Assembly (NCBI GenBank): GCA_014529385.2 | Contig: CM043943.1 | Location: 158,304,247-158,368,246 of the forward strand | Source: Adiantum capillus-veneris | Lineage: Eukaryota > Streptophyta > Polypodiopsida > Polypodiales > Pteridaceae | DNA length: 64,000 nucleotides | Direction of reading: 5' to 3' | Part shown: positions 1 to 12,100 of the stretch, in pieces | How positions within the stretch are numbered: the stretch's first letter is position 1 | How the letters are laid out: every line of letters begins with the position of its first letter | Program-made: the position numbers and the translations under genes | The notes under the pieces: model-generated | Told to the model about the DNA's origin: nothing | The model's database searches: none | The model's input: the letters and a program-made list of their open reading frames with translations, nothing else

Positions 1-240
1 ATGTTTCTTTCCTAGCGATGGCTACCCTAGCTCCACTATGAATAATTTCTATGGTGGTGACACCTTGAAATTCCACAGGAAGGTTTGTGTTGCCATATTC
101 TCCTTCATAATATTCTTCGACTTTGTTTAATGGTAGAGGCCTGGTCGTAAGATGATGTTTTTCAAGTTCTTGAATTCCTTCTTGAATTTGTGACAAGATT
201 CCTTCACATCAAACTTTTTCAGACATCTTTCTACCATCAT
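1..240 (-). pseudogene. Retropepsin N-terminal fragment (gypsy G1)
   Basis: The reverse complement encodes a segment ending in LPLNKVEEYYEGEYG and then FQGVTTIEIIHSGARVAIA. This lines up with the better preserved protease at 13342-13761 (LNKVEEYYEGEDG; VILDSEAGFSITTKE). The family catalytic triad is normally D-S/T-G; here the position reads HSGA, so the aspartate is lost. The fragment is cut by the window edge. The role in an intact element would be cleavage of the gag-pol polyprotein. It is a dead remnant. Confidence 0.7.
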
Positions 241-800
241 CTACATGTTTGGTCGTATTTACAACTCAACTAACGTTATTGTGCATGTCACACGTGTTGA
301 GAATGTCTATCAGCCATTTAGAGTGGATGACTTTGTTAGAAGAGAGTCTCTGTGATGGGCTTGTGACCACATATGATTTTGCCTCATGCTCTCTCATATA
401 AGACCGTAGTGTTCTTAGTGAATGGGGTTGGTTGTCCATAAATTGTACATATCCTTAGTCCCCCAATATGATTGCACTTCTAGATTTATTTGAGATTCAG
501 CCTCAAAATCCTCTATTGGTAGAATCGGTGGTGTGGTTTATGCATTTGCTTAGCTCACTGATTTCATTGGCCTCTCTAACTTGTTTCCACAGTTCCTCAA
601 GACCAACTATTCCTCTACACTCCTTTGTATAGCTAAGTGGAATCCCTCATAAGAATTATCCTTGAGCTCTAGTCCATACTCGTGACTAGAATCTAGCTCT
701 ATTTTGTTTGTGGTTTGGTGGTGTTATTGGTGTTGATGGGACAAGGCTCCCATCCTCAAATTTCCAATTGGTGGTTCTAGTAAAGCTTGGGTAGTTTGAA

Positions 801-1380
801 TCATTTTTGGCACATTTCAAGCCTTCTCCTTTCTAGCTTCGCATATGGATATGCCATCCACCATTTTTCTTGTGTTTGATTGTTTTTGAGCCGTGCTTCG
901 TAGGCTTTAAGGAGGGTGTTTAATGGTTTGTTGACCTTCTCTATCAATATGGATCCTTGTGAACTAGCACTCTTGGGTTTTTCAACTATGCCTGGCTTTG
1001 CTAATACCTCAAGGGCTCCCTTTTCCTTGTTTGTTTCTCCTTCTAGTTTTCTCAACTTTCCCTTTGTTTGTTTCAATTCATCGGCTAAGGAAGTCTATTC
1101 ACGTTCCTTCATAGATTTCATCCTAGCTTTCCACATGTTTCGTTGTGATCACGTGGATGGGTATCACATTTTTGTTTTCTGGCCCACTATTTGATGGTAT
1201 TGTGTCGAGTATATTTAATGCTTCTTTTGCTCCTTTGTTAGGGTTCTTTGGGAAATCAGGGATCAAATGAGTGATTCCACACTCTGGGAACTATGCATTT
1301 ACCTTAATGATTTTCTTGTGAGGACGGTCTCTCATTAGGTGGTCTCCACCACACTTATAACATGGTTCCTTAGGTTGTTG
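801..1380 (-). pseudogene. Gag C-terminal linker and zinc-knuckle remnants (G1)
   Basis: The open frame 801-1076 encodes a lysine/glutamate-rich, probably helical segment (for example KGKLRKLEGETNKEKGALE), parallel to the linker at 14725-14964. Upstream on the same strand, 1320-1365 encodes CYKCGGDHLMRDRPH, a CCHC knuckle whose last cysteine has become arginine. About 1240-1300 encodes FPECGITHLIPDFPKNP, a second knuckle with two cysteines lost. An intact version of the second knuckle is at 15004-15050. These modules bind genomic RNA in nucleocapsids. Confidence 0.6.
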
Positions 1381-2027
1381 AGGTGCTCCGTGAGAAGCCC
1401 TTTGCTGATAAGCAGGTCTCAATCCTACTAGTTCCCCATTTGCTATAAATAGCAAGCTCTTCAGGTGGATAGTATCTTGTTTTGTTCATATGTCCACTAG
1501 GCTCTTTGAAATATGTTGGGATCGGTAGTTGATGCATATGTGACTTCTATAGGTCTCATTCCTGACAGTGGAGGTTGTTGTCTTAAGACTGGTTGTGGTC
1601 TTTCAACTCTGACTGGCCTTGGAAGATTTCTTGTTGTCTATCTTGGCACTGGTGGGGCTTGTGCTAGTGCTACTTGGGTTTCTGGTGCATGCTAGTGTTC
1701 CTTTATGTTTCCCTTGTTGTAATAGCACTCTTCAATCGCATGATTTGTCTATGTTTACTATGTTGCACACCACTTAAGTTGCTTAACCTGTGGCTTAGCA
1801 AATGGATTGATCCTCTTGAGCACCTCTTCAATGAGTTGTTCTTGATTTATCGGGGATTCGGATTTCTATAGTGACTTGGCCAATTTGAATCCACTATGCT
1901 ATGACAAGGAATCATCATCTAAATCCTTGTATTCTCCCTCCTTGTAGACAACACAGTTATCTACCAAGTAGAGAGCGTCTTTTGTCAACTCATTCAATGT
2001 AGGGCTCTTTTTCATGTGTAGGTCCTT

Positions 2028-2640
2028 TCAGAGATCTGCGTTCCTCAGTCCTTGGATAAATATGAGCATTAACCTTGATTGGGTTGGCAGTTCTTCCATT
2101 AGGAAGAATTTTACGTATCTCTTCATCCATAAGGGCGCTTTTCGTACGGATTCTCCTTCTTTTTGCTTGAATTTGTGGATTTGCGAGATGGTGCTGTGAG
2201 CTATCCCAATTTGAGAGAATTCCTTGATAAATTTTCCAAACTCCTCCTCCATTGACTTGAAATCTCTTCGTTCTATGGTATCAAACCAGGTGGCGGCGTC
2301 CTTTTCTAAGATTAGTCCAAATCCTGCAAAATTCTTGGGAAATTCTAGGACTTCCTCAGCTCTAATGATGCGCACAAATGCTCGTACGTGGTCTCTGGGA
2401 TCTCTATTCTCAGAATATTTCTTGTTAACCCACTTCTAGACTTGAGATGGTTTGATCCTACGGTGATCCATCAATCTAAGCATAGGGTCTCCTAATCCTC
2501 CTCTATGAGATCTTTTTGGCCTAGGGTATGGTACATGGTCTTCTCCTAGGGGTGCTTCTAACCCATAATTCTTGATTGATCTAGAAGGTGTTTCTCCTCT
2601 ACTCGGACTGCTTCTTCTCATTCTCGTTCTTGTTCTCAAT
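2028..2640 (-). pseudogene. Gypsy gag (retrotrans_gag-like) remnant, G1
   Basis: The 115-residue frame 2028-2375 carries the gag hallmarks AATWFDTIE, FGKFIKEFSQ and RYVKFF, matching the copy at 15555-15803 (AATWFDLVE, FEEFIKEFLQ). Bases 2436-2639 add an arginine/serine-rich upstream piece in another frame (RTRTRMRRSSPSRGET). This is the capsid region of a gypsy gag. Frames are broken by indels, and there is no complete ORF from a plausible start through the zinc knuckles. Confidence 0.7.
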
Positions 2641-2960
2641 GTGGTGCTTCTGTTTTGGCCAGATTTGATGTTCTTGTTCTACTCTTATCCTTGTACTACT
2701 GATGGAGTGGTTGTGTTGGTGGTGCTCCTCGCCTTGAAATGACTTGATAACCACCTCTATATGGGTTTGGTTATGGTGCTACATACTGTTTGAGCCATGC
2801 TTGAAATGATATCAATGTGGCTTATTGGTCTTGAGGGTTGGGTAGAGGCTTTCTATTTGTATGCGACATGGTGTCATAATCATCAGAGAATGGATTTGTG
2901 TATTTTCTAGGGGTATGTGTGGGATTTTTTGCTTCTCTTTAGAAGTGTGTGCTAATAACT

Positions 2961-5931
2961 ATGGCGTTATCACTCTTCCTACATCCCCTGGGTGGATTTG
3001 CTCATATTCTCGTATATACTTATTTACAAAAATGATATGGGTTCTTGTTGCAGAGTCATATAAATACAATTACATGACTTTGTCTTTGCTTAATTCATTC
3101 TCATGAGGTTCCATGAACGGTAGTAAGAGATGAATCTCCCATCCCCATGCTTGTAAATCCCAATATTTTCACGAATTGTATCCACTCTTGCCACTCTCTG
3201 TCATGAATGTAAAAGGCTCTAGGAAGATTGAGTTTAGGAGGTAGTTCTTGGGTCTCCATAACCATCTTCCCTTTTTCCACTTTATCTGCATATTGATTGT
3301 AGTTTTTTTGGTATTTGATAATCAGGTAGTGGTTCCCTTCTTCATCGTGGAATCTATCACCATCATCATTTACTAGGATTGCTTCTAATCCTCTAGGAGG
3401 CTGTTACTCAATACAAATGCATTGATGTACTCAAACATCTGCATACTAGGGCTCCATGGGTGTTTGTTTCCTTTAGGAATATCGTTGTGTATTTTGGTGT
3501 GTTTAAGGGTTTTTGGGAGGTGCTACCCCCCTTACTTCCTTGCGGTTAGAAGCCTCCTAGTTGTTGGTTAGCCATCCAGTGATATGATTTGTCGGAAGAG
3601 GTGTCAGTAGCACTGTCCTCTTCTATGATTGGATATAAGGGATCTATCTTGGCTTGGTTTACACTCTCTTCAATTGACAGTAGACTCCCTTGGTCCGTAT
3701 TGTTACTTTAACGTCTCTCAGAAGATACTTGCCCAATATCAAATACATGAAAAAGGATAAACACTTTCTTGCAAAATCCCAACCTCTTACCTGTGAGGTC
3801 AGCTAGCTCCTTGTGCAGCTGTAGCCTTTGGTCTTGGTAACTTGGATACGTGTATACACACAATCAAGCACTTTGCCTCTTAACTTTTTTGAGTGATTAG
3901 TCCAATTTTCTCTCCAAAAACTTTACTGAAATTCAAAAAAATTGCAAAAATTTTGAGACCTAGGTCAAGAATTTGACAAATCAAAGCCTAATCTTTAACA
4001 AGCTCTTTGAGAGTGATTTTGAGTTTGTTTGGTATAACCAAGGTAGTTTTGGAACCCTAGCAAGATGGCCTACAGGCTGGTAGGGTCAAACTTGCAAGCT
4101 GGACCAGATGGAAGCTACGGCGGTAGCTAATGTTGGTGAGATTTTTGGGCTTGGTCAATTCTTGTTGGGTGGCCTTTACCTAGTGAGTGTTTTGACACCC
4201 TCTATGAAGTGTTTTGACACTTTTTGATGCCTATGGGATCAATTATCAAAAGTTTTTCTTGGACATTCAGTTTTTGGGTGATTAGAGGGGCTTTTAATAG
4301 TCCAAATGAGTCAAGGAAGGTATATTTGGGATCCTTGCACTGCTAGGAATCAAATGACACCAACTTGGCCCCAATTTGGCACAGATGGCAACTATCACGA
4401 TAGCTGGATTTTGTGGACTTTTTGACTTCTGACACTTTTAGTGGCTTCCTAATGACCTTATAGTCTTTTGCACCTATGTGTCACTTGCATTAATTTTTTA
4501 TTTTGACCTGCCAAAAGTCAAGTTAACTCCATGGTCCTGGTCATTTAAACAATTTTGGCTAGTTTTACCCAATTTATAGACCTTTTTGACTTGTGGAATG
4601 TGAATTTGGCAAGTATGGAGCTTAGGGATCCTACTGATATACCCTCAATGTAAAAAAGTGACAGGTGGTAGCAACCGCAATAGCTACCACTAGGGTCAGA
4701 TTTTAGCCTGGTCACTTCTTGTGGTTTCCTTGCCTCTGGGGCTTCCAATGGCACCTTGTAAGACTTAAAATGATCACTTTTCGGCCTCTGTCCAAGGTTT
4801 CAAGTTCAAATTGGCCAATTACTACAAAATCTGCTCTAACTGGCAACTAATGACTTTAAACATTAACCAACTTTTATAGATTTTCCAAATTTTCTCTACT
4901 AGAGTGTACGTAAGTGTACAAGAAAATTTTTCTCAAATCACACACTCCGTTTCTCAAGTTATGCACACTTCTTCCCATCCAATCACTTTTGCCATCAAAA
5001 GTCGCAATATGGCATTCAAAAGCAATTTTGGCTCGTCCAAGCAACACCAAAATGTAATGTTAACCTAACTACTACTCCTACAAATACCCTAAACAACAAA
5101 ATATAAAACAAAACAAAGCAAAAATAAGTGATGGCGGGGTAGATGATAGCAAAAAATTTGAATCTCATCCCTACTTACCACAAAGGCCTACCAAACACAA
5201 TTTACAACAAGGCTCAAAGCATGGACTCAATGCACATTGCAGTAAAACCAACAACTAAGGTTGTCCTAAGCTACAAGGCAGCCAAAAGAGACTCTCCTAC
5301 CTAAAGATATATGTACTAAGCTGTAAAACTTGGGCACTTGGTAAAGAAGAACCTCACCCATGGACTCCTCCGCTACTGTAAGTCCTATGTCCTTGGCAAT
5401 GATGCCAACGTTGGCGGATTGCCGCGATCAAACGATGCAGCCTAGCAAGAACTTAAACCAACATAAATATGTCAATTTGAGGATGGACCAAACTAGTGCA
5501 TGGAAACGTTGAATGGAATTCCCTAATAGAAATACACTAAGGAGAGAGGCGTCACTCTCACGCAAGGAAGCAATTAAGTGGAAAATGTCTAAGTCTCCCA
5601 TGCAGTCTAACTAACACTCGAATGGTCGTAGAGGTGGTAAATGAACTACACATGACATGAAAATTGAGATTTGGGGTCTCTAGGCTATAGGAAATAGGTT
5701 TCCAACATCAAAGCCTGCAAATGTCATAGTCGGGTAGGTGAGCAACCACAATTGTTGCCACCTCTCAACTTGACCAAAAGTGACAAATAAGGAGTCATTT
5801 GGATCCTCCTAAGGCCTACTTACCTCTGACCATGCTTAGTTTCAATCAAAAAACCATCACAAACTCAAAACAATCACTTAAACACACTAGGTGACCTAGA
5901 GCTAAAATCGCTCATTGCGTCATGCGCGCGT

Positions 5932-5932
<1 letters not shown>
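2961..5932. other. Non-coding stretch, probably long LTR/leader of G1, with inverted-repeat units
   Basis: No protein similarity is recognised. The stretch lies on the 5' side of gag G1 and is AT-rich and repetitive, as expected for a leader and LTR, but TG/CA ends and a primer site were not found. It contains short inverted repeats at about 4113-4128, 4390-4405 and 4665-4690, spaced about 277-280 bases apart, and a fourth at 5737-5762. Sequences just after the first three are loosely similar (a 'gattttNgg...cttNNtg...ggccttNcct' pattern), suggesting a decayed ~278-bp tandem repeat. Confidence 0.45.
4113..4690. repeat. Three ~278-bp-spaced inverted-repeat units
   Basis: The units are AGCTAC-GGCG-GTAGCT at 4113-4128, an imperfect ACTATC/GATAGCT hairpin at 4390-4405, and GTGGTAGC/GCTACCAC (8-bp arms, 10-base loop) at 4665-4690. 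Each is followed by related flanking text. A relative, GGTGAGCAAC/TGTTGCCACC, lies at 5737-5762. All four occur in a presumed gypsy LTR or leader; a similar arrangement with a different core is at 16856-17152. Confidence 0.5.

Positions 5933-6009
<77 letters not shown>
5933..6009. repeat. (CA)n microsatellite
   Basis: A nearly uninterrupted CA dinucleotide tract of about 77 bases, preceded by a CGCGCG-containing stretch. Apparent cysteine-valine ORFs through it are artefacts. Confidence 0.97.
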
Positions 6010-6011
<2 letters not shown>

Positions 6012-6394
6012 AGACACACTCAAACATAGCACATTGAACATGTACATGATGCGAAGAGTATGAGGAAGCAACATAAAGTTTCATTAGAAATGCTTACTCG
6101 TACAAAGAATAGTGAGTGCACAAGTGTAGGCATACTCTTCACTACATGAGCTCCAAAGTAAAAATAGATCAAAGCCTTTAATAATTACAAATTTTGTCTT
6201 ATATACTTAAGGTAGAAAATTGGGTTTTTGGCTAGAAAGGGATAATTACTTCAAAATGTGAGGGGCTCTGGCATCTAACCTAATTATTAAGTGCAAACTA
6301 ATTTGGAAATAATCATACTCTTTTGAGTTTAAGATTTACATCACTGACTTAGGCAAAAAATAAATGAGTAAGGGAAAAAGGTCTTGCAGGCCCG
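6010..6394. other. No recognisable feature
   Basis: AT-rich sequence between a CA microsatellite and the truncated left end of a gypsy reverse transcriptase. No coding, RNA or repeat signal was recognised. Confidence 0.5.
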
Positions 6395-7240
6395 TCAAGA
6401 TTGCCGTGTTTGTGCTCCTTTGACATTAGTGGGTCTATGGAATCTCAGCAATTGCTGCCACCTTTTCCATATCTGTAGCAATATCATTTTTTGAGATGAT
6501 ATGTTAAAGAGTTTTTCCCTGTTGACCATGACACACTTCTCCGGATTTAAGAAAATCCAATATAAACAACATTTCTCAAAGACACACCTTAAGTGCTTAA
6601 AATGGCTCTCTCGTTTAGTCGAATGCACACAAAAATCATTCATATAAACTTCTAAGAAATTTTGCAGATATTCCTTGAACGCATGGCTCATTAGCCAATG
6701 GAATGTTGCTCGTGCATTGGTAAGTCCAAAAGGCATGACCTTGTTAGCAAAAAATTCTTATTTTGTGCCAGAAAAAGCTTTGTGCTGATCCTTTGGATCT
6801 ATGGCTAATTGATTGTAACCCAAGAATCCATCCAAGAAGTTGTAAGCCTCATTTATAGCTACTCGTTCTAGAACATTTGTGATAGGAAGAGGATAGTTAT
6901 CTCGCATGGTAGCCGCATTCATCTTCTTGAGATTAACACACACTTTGAGTTTCTCGTTATTGTTTAGGCACTACCACAATAGGTGATACCCAGTTAGTGT
7001 ATTCAATTTCATAGATGAACTCAGCCTCCTTGAGCTTCTCAATATCTTCCTTGATTTTCTTAGCAAATATCTCACTATAGGTGTGTGGTCATTGTCTACT
7101 TGGCTTAGCATCATCTATCATGGGGATAATATGCTGACATATCTAAGATCCACTGCCTTAAGATCTTTGTAAGACCAAGCAAAGACATCCCTGTACTCCT
7201 TTAACATTTGAATGATGATTCATTCCTCTTCTTGAGACAA
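6395..7240 (-). pseudogene. Gypsy reverse transcriptase fragment (element G2)
   Basis: The minus strand encodes, from 7215 leftwards, the RT entry motif KEYRDVFAWSYKDLKAVDL, then VNLKKMNAATMRDNYPLP and FLDGFLGYNQLAIDPKD (the region holding the first catalytic aspartate in the family), then MPFGLTNARATFHWLM and the catalytic box as YMNDF. The family box is YLDDF-like, so the first catalytic aspartate is changed to asparagine. There are several frame breaks, and the copy is truncated at 6395 before RNase H. It is continuous with gypsy sequence at 10199-12100 once the inserted LTR element 7310-10193 is removed. Confidence 0.8.
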
Positions 7241-7309
7241 ATCTGTAGCTATGCATGAGGGATTTGCGTCTTTCCCCGGCTCTGCAAGGTCAATTCATTT
7301 GGACTTTTC

Positions 7310-7686
7310 TGTTAGGGTTAAATCTACTTCCATCATATGCCTATGTGAACTATCCCTCATGGTGCGGATCTCATATACTCTAGTGGGAAGAAAGCCGACA
7401 CTTTGCATGACTACCAATGTACCACCTACATGCCACTACCTCTCACCTAAGAGTGCCACCTCCAACACCATGTATTAAGACATGTGGCTCAACATGTGGC
7501 TTGAGACTCCAATCTCTTAGTGCTATATAAGCACACACTCATTGTACAAATATATGCATCAATCAATCTACTTATTTTTTAATAGTTTGAACTTTGATTG
7601 CTTACGTCATTTTTAATTAGCACATTAAATTAATGTTTAAATTATGAATGCAACTAATCATTATCCGCCTTGACTTGAGCCTTACA
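7310..7686 (+). repeat. 5' LTR of the 2.9-kb non-autonomous element
   Basis: Starts TG and ends CA, with TSD TTTTC immediately to the left. It contains a TATATAA box (7524-7530) centred in the short palindrome GTGCT-ATATA-AGCAC, which marks plus-strand transcription. Confidence 0.88.
7524..7530 (+). promoter_or_regulatory. TATA box candidate in LTR
   Basis: TATATAA lies within a GTGCT/AGCAC inverted repeat and is conserved at the same place in the 3' LTR (10031-10037) although the LTRs are otherwise divergent. Transcription would begin near 7555. Confidence 0.55.
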
Positions 7687-7702
7687 AGTAGTATCATAGT
7701 GT
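7687..7702 (+). other. Primer binding site, degraded (tRNA-iMet type)
   Basis: AGTAGTATCATAGTG directly follows the LTR. It resembles the common plant PBS TGGTATCAGAGC with substitutions. Confidence 0.5.
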
Positions 7703-8051
7703 TTTTGTGAGGCTCATTATAATTATTATCAGCATTAGCATTCTAAATAATGTTTATTGTATCCTTTTGCATATATTCAATTTTCAATTAGTTTTTCATC
7801 TCACTTGTGTTTATTTTCAGCCTACTTTGGCATATCATAGCTCTCATTATAGCCCGCATTTCTTTTAATAAGTTGTTTGTGTGCAAAGTGCTTCCCGAGA
7901 CCTTTTCTTAGAGCTTTCAATTGTCAAGAACACATATAATTTGGCCCTCCTACTAGGCTATTGAAATCCGTTTGTTTTCAGCCCCCATTTGATTGCCTAA
8001 CCCTTGATTATTTGAGCTGTCATTAATCTAACTCTGATATTAAGTGTGTAC

Positions 8052-8054
<3 letters not shown>

Positions 8055-8104
<50 letters not shown>
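8055..8104. repeat. (GT)n microsatellite inside the non-autonomous element
   Basis: A GT tract of about 50 bases in the element interior. The rest of the interior (7703-9815) shows only short frames with proline/serine/threonine-rich low-complexity translation and no recognised protein. Confidence 0.95.
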
Positions 8105-8109
<5 letters not shown>

Positions 8110-9815
8110 TTTTGAGTGGTGGGAACCCACTCTAGACAAGACAAAGGGTTTCCTCTCATAAGAAAAATTGGATCTTGCAGCTTTTGGCCGATTCTGGCAT
8201 TATCTCATTGTCATGCAAATCCTTGACTTCAACAACTTACGCTCATCATCCTCAAAATTTGGTTGGCCTTGCATCTACCATCAAAAGCCTAGAGCCATAT
8301 GCACCATTGGTTGTGCCTCATCATCGCCGCACTCCTTGTAGCACATGCCAAGTTTTTGTGTTGGCCCCACAAGGCGGTGCATAGTTCCATTACAACCACT
8401 CTCACCCCGCTCATGTTGGGCTCTACTCAAACTATCGCCTAACACAACTTCAGCTCAAACGGATACATCATCAAAACTGCACCCACTTGCAAATAGCCGA
8501 CACAACTCCAACCACCCTATGCCCAACCTTGGTAACACAGCCTCTCCGTAACCCTCTTCTAGCACCAATTCAACCTCTGACCTGTTGCATATTCTCAGCT
8601 TGGACCTGCTACATCAACTCGTGCTCCTCCTTGAACATCATCACCACCTGCTTTGATCCCAGCTCTTGCTCGTGAGTCCTAGCTCTTCGCATCTTGCATC
8701 ATCACTCTCATCAACAATCAGCTTTTCCCACGCTATGGATGCCACATCATTATCAATCTACTACCCCATCTCATAATGCCAACAAGAAACAAGCTTACAC
8801 CAGTAATAAGCTGCGAGTATACCATTTCTATCTCTTGCTTTTCTGTTTGCGGGATTCACTGCTTGTTGCTGCAAGCTCAACATTTTCCAAAAGTACTTTT
8901 TGAATTAACTTGCAATTTTTTGGGAAGTTTATTTAAGCATGGATTCCTATTGATACTTGGCATCGAGGTCCTTGGGATCTAAAGTTCCAAGGGCCGATTT
9001 CCACGTTGTTGCTCGTTCTTGTAGGTCAACCAATTTTGCCTCAAAGCCAAGGATTCAAAATTCTTGAAACTCACATAGTTGAAATCTACCTAGGCATTCA
9101 ATCAAGGATTCAAGCATTAAGTTTGGAAGGCATTCCCACGAGGAATTACAAGCCAGAGTATAAGATTTATTATCAGCAATTTTGCTCATTGTGAAGAGGT
9201 GCTTCATAATCAGTGTGACATAGGATCACAGTTAAAAGGGTAGCTATACTCACTTGCAATTGGCACATATGTATGCTCAATCGACCATGTATGAGCTACA
9301 TGTTCATCAAGCTCACACTAAAATGTATGTTTACACATGTATCTTTAAGAATAATTTCATGAATATGCCAACATATGCAAGAGGACTAGATATTGCCATG
9401 ATACATTGTAAGACCTTCCTCATGAGGCATCCGATTATGCACACACAACACTAACAACACTTGAAATATATGTGTATTTTACTCCATTTCCCTCTTCAAC
9501 ACAATAGACCAATGAAGATCCACAGTGACATGAAAACCAACATAATGAAGATGAACATGAAAACAAGGATCACATTACACTAAGGATGTACGATGAACCC
9601 CTACATACTACATTACCCTCTACACTTGCATAATGTATTCGAATGTGAGAAAAACATGATGTATCCGGTTTGAGAACCATGTTATGCATCCAAATGTGAA
9701 CCCATGCATATACCTAAGGAATCCTTGTATGAACCATGACTTGTTGAATCCATTGAGATACATGCATGATGTTTCTTAGGAAATCCTAGGATGAAATCAG
9801 GTTTAAGGGGTCGAT

Positions 9816-10193
9816 TGTAAGGGTTAAATCTACTTCCATCCTATGCATATGTGAACTATCCCTAAATTGTGCTACTCTCACACACTCTAGTGGGAAGAAA
9901 CCCTACACTTTGCATGACTAGCAATGTGCCACCTACATGCCACTAACTCTCACCTAAAAGTGTCACCTCCTATGCCATGTATCAGGACATGTGGCTCAAC
10001 ATGTGGCTTGAGGCTCCACTCTCTTAGTGCTATATAAGCACAGACTCATTGTACAAAAATATGCATCAATCAATCTACCTATTTTGTATTAGTTTGCACT
10101 TTGATTGCTTACGTCATTTTTAATTAGCATGCTAACTTAATATTTAAATTATGAATGCAACTAATTATTATCCGCCTTGATTTTTGCCTTACA
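9816..10193 (+). repeat. 3' LTR of the 2.9-kb non-autonomous element
   Basis: Counterpart of 7310-7686, bounded by TG...CA and followed at once by the TTTTC duplication. A TATATAA box lies at 10031-10037. Confidence 0.88.
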
Positions 10194-10198
10194 TTTTC

Positions 10199-12100
10199 AC
10201 GACCCTCATACTACTTTTCGGGTTCCTTGGGTTGTCTCCCCTGTTGCTTTACTATGATCCCTTGATCTTATAGAGTGTACTTTTTGTAGTGCAAAGGAAC
10301 ACTAATTGCCCCTCATTTATCACTCTCCAACTCCATCTCAATAAACCATACCTCTTTTAAGGTGCATTTCATTTCTCCGAACCTCTCTTTTCATTCTATT
10401 TTAGTCATTGGAGGTTCTTTTCCCTTGGTCTCATCTAGCTTGCTCAATTTTTGATTAGTTGTTCTCTGTCGATCCGTATTTTTCCTATTTTCTAAGGCTG
10501 TAATCTTGTCCTTGATGCAATATTGTGCATCCACCATCATCAAGAATTGAGTTTTGCCCTCGATTTGTGGTTTTGATTGTTTCCATTTCAATTTATTTCC
10601 TTGTTTTCTACGATATCTCTATTGGCGTCTATGATGCTGATTTGAAACTCAAAAAACTTTTCTTCCCCTCCCCTAAGTAGTAGTTTGGCCTGATGATTTC
10701 CTTTTTAGAGTCTGATTCCTCTGTTGTGAGTGTTTCCTCCTCTAATTCATCTATGGAATCATAGTAATGATCAAAGAAAACTTGCTTCTCCTCGCTCAGT
10801 TCAATAGATACCATCTGAATAGGAATTTTTTTATTGGTTTGAACTAATGTTTTGGAAAGGGTTCAGGTACGTATTCCACATCATTTATTTCTCTGTCTAA
10901 TGCACAATCTTCCCTTTGTAAACTACCACACTCAAAAGCTCCACACATAAAAATCAGAATGTCTTTCCATATCCATGACGACGATTTAGTTTTTGTTAAG
11001 GTTTTTGAATCCAACTCCTAGATTGGTGTCCTTAGAAAATCCTTGTAGGAATGATCCTTCAAGTTTCACAGAAAGATAGTCATTTCCCCAATCTTGAATC
11101 AACTATATATGTCTCATGAAAGGTCTCCTCAAAATGATTTCATAGTTCATTTTTTTCCCAAAATCTACAATGGAAAAAGTGTGCTGGTAATCAATTCCAT
11201 AGGAGATGACTTTAACATTTTCTAGTAAGTCCATGGATTTCTCAATATGTCCATTCGTAAGTTGTAGTTATGTTCGTGTTTGTCTCATTGCTGGTTATCC
11301 CCAAGGTTTCTAAATTGCTTTCATTGTGATGGTTGTACCTGCTCCAATTCCTAGAACAGTCATGATCCTTACATCATTGTATTGTACGGATAGGTTACAT
11401 GTTTCCTTTGTTCCCTTAACAGTAATCTCCAACTTTATTCATGGGCATAGATTTGACAATTTTACCCGTGATTTCCCCCTTTGCAACTCTTGAAAGTTTT
11501 TATTGGTCAATCTCTTTAAGCCCATGTTGTCCATGGTGTGTTGCAGATCTCTCCATAGAGGTGGTCTTACCTTAATCACCTCACCCAATGTGATAGTGCA
11601 TTGGATAGGATCAACATAATTGACTACTAATTTTCCACACCCAAAGTCTACTTTGGTCTATTGAAATTCTTTGTTTTACAAATCAATGATTTTTCCTCGC
11701 TTTCACCTAGGTATGAGGGTAATGTCTGAAGAGGCCGAACTTTGGATAAGGTTGACTACTTTGAACCCCAATCTCCATACAAAGATTGTTCATCTAGCTC
11801 CATCCATGGGTTGTTGATCTAACCATACTTCTTCAATTGGAGTCGACTTTAGAGTCAAGCTTCCATCTTTCACTTTTCTGACTTGTTTCCAGAGGTGGTT
11901 TGTCCAATCTTCCTCAACTAGAGGAACTCCATCTAGCCCCTCCTCACTATCTGGAACTACTATCTCAAGACTCTCAAGTTTTGTTAAAGATTCCTTCAGC
12001 CCCTTTACATCCTGCATTTTTCCTTTGTCTAATTTGGTCTCGATTTCTGCTGGATTTCCTATGAATTCTATGTCTTTTTTTTCTCTAGCATAGACTCCAT
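10199..12100 (-). pseudogene. Gypsy G2 protease region and gag-pol linkers
   Basis: On the minus strand, 11790-12017 encodes the linker with DHLWKQVRK-like text (here NHLWKQVRKVKDGS). About 11390-11020 encodes a retropepsin: GAGTTITMKA near the active site, then YQHTFSIVDFGKK and YEIILRRPFMRH, the counterpart of DIILGRPF at 13342-13761. Bases 10391-10814 encode acidic and basic spacer pieces that should connect protease to RT. The RT itself is found across the inserted element at 6395-7240. Frames are interrupted by many stops. This is the left part of one gypsy copy, and the order protease-spacer-RT is normal for the superfamily. Confidence 0.65.

Larger units (their letters stand above)
1..2960 (-). 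mobile_element. Decayed Ty3/gypsy element G1 (gag to protease part)
   Basis: Minus-strand order from right to left is gag, two zinc-knuckle remnants, a charged linker and the start of a retropepsin, which runs off the left edge of the window. The same order and similar sequence recur at 16.5-13.3 kb, so both belong to one gypsy lineage. Stops and frame changes are frequent and nothing is translatable as a whole. Reverse transcriptase and integrase would lie to the left of base 1. No LTR boundary could be fixed. Between 241 and 800 and between 1380 and 2027 only weak gag and linker similarity is visible. Confidence 0.75.
7310..10193 (+). mobile_element. 2.9-kb non-autonomous LTR retrotransposon (LARD/TRIM-like)
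   Basis: Two direct repeats of 377 and 378 bp (7310-7686, 9816-10193) begin TGTTAGGGTTAAA / TGTAAGGGTTAAA and end CCTTACA. The element is flanked by the perfect 5-bp duplication TTTTC (7305-7309, 10194-10198). A degraded initiator-Met primer site (AGTAGTATCATAG) follows the left LTR and a purine run (AAGGGG) precedes the right one. The 2.1-kb interior has no gag, protease, RT or integrase that I recognise, so the element must have moved in trans. The LTRs differ at roughly one base in eight in the half I aligned by eye, so the insertion is old. It lies inside gypsy G2 between its protease and RT. Confidence 0.88.

Noticed and set aside
5874-6074. Cysteine-valine ORF
   Set aside because: It is only a translation of the CA microsatellite.
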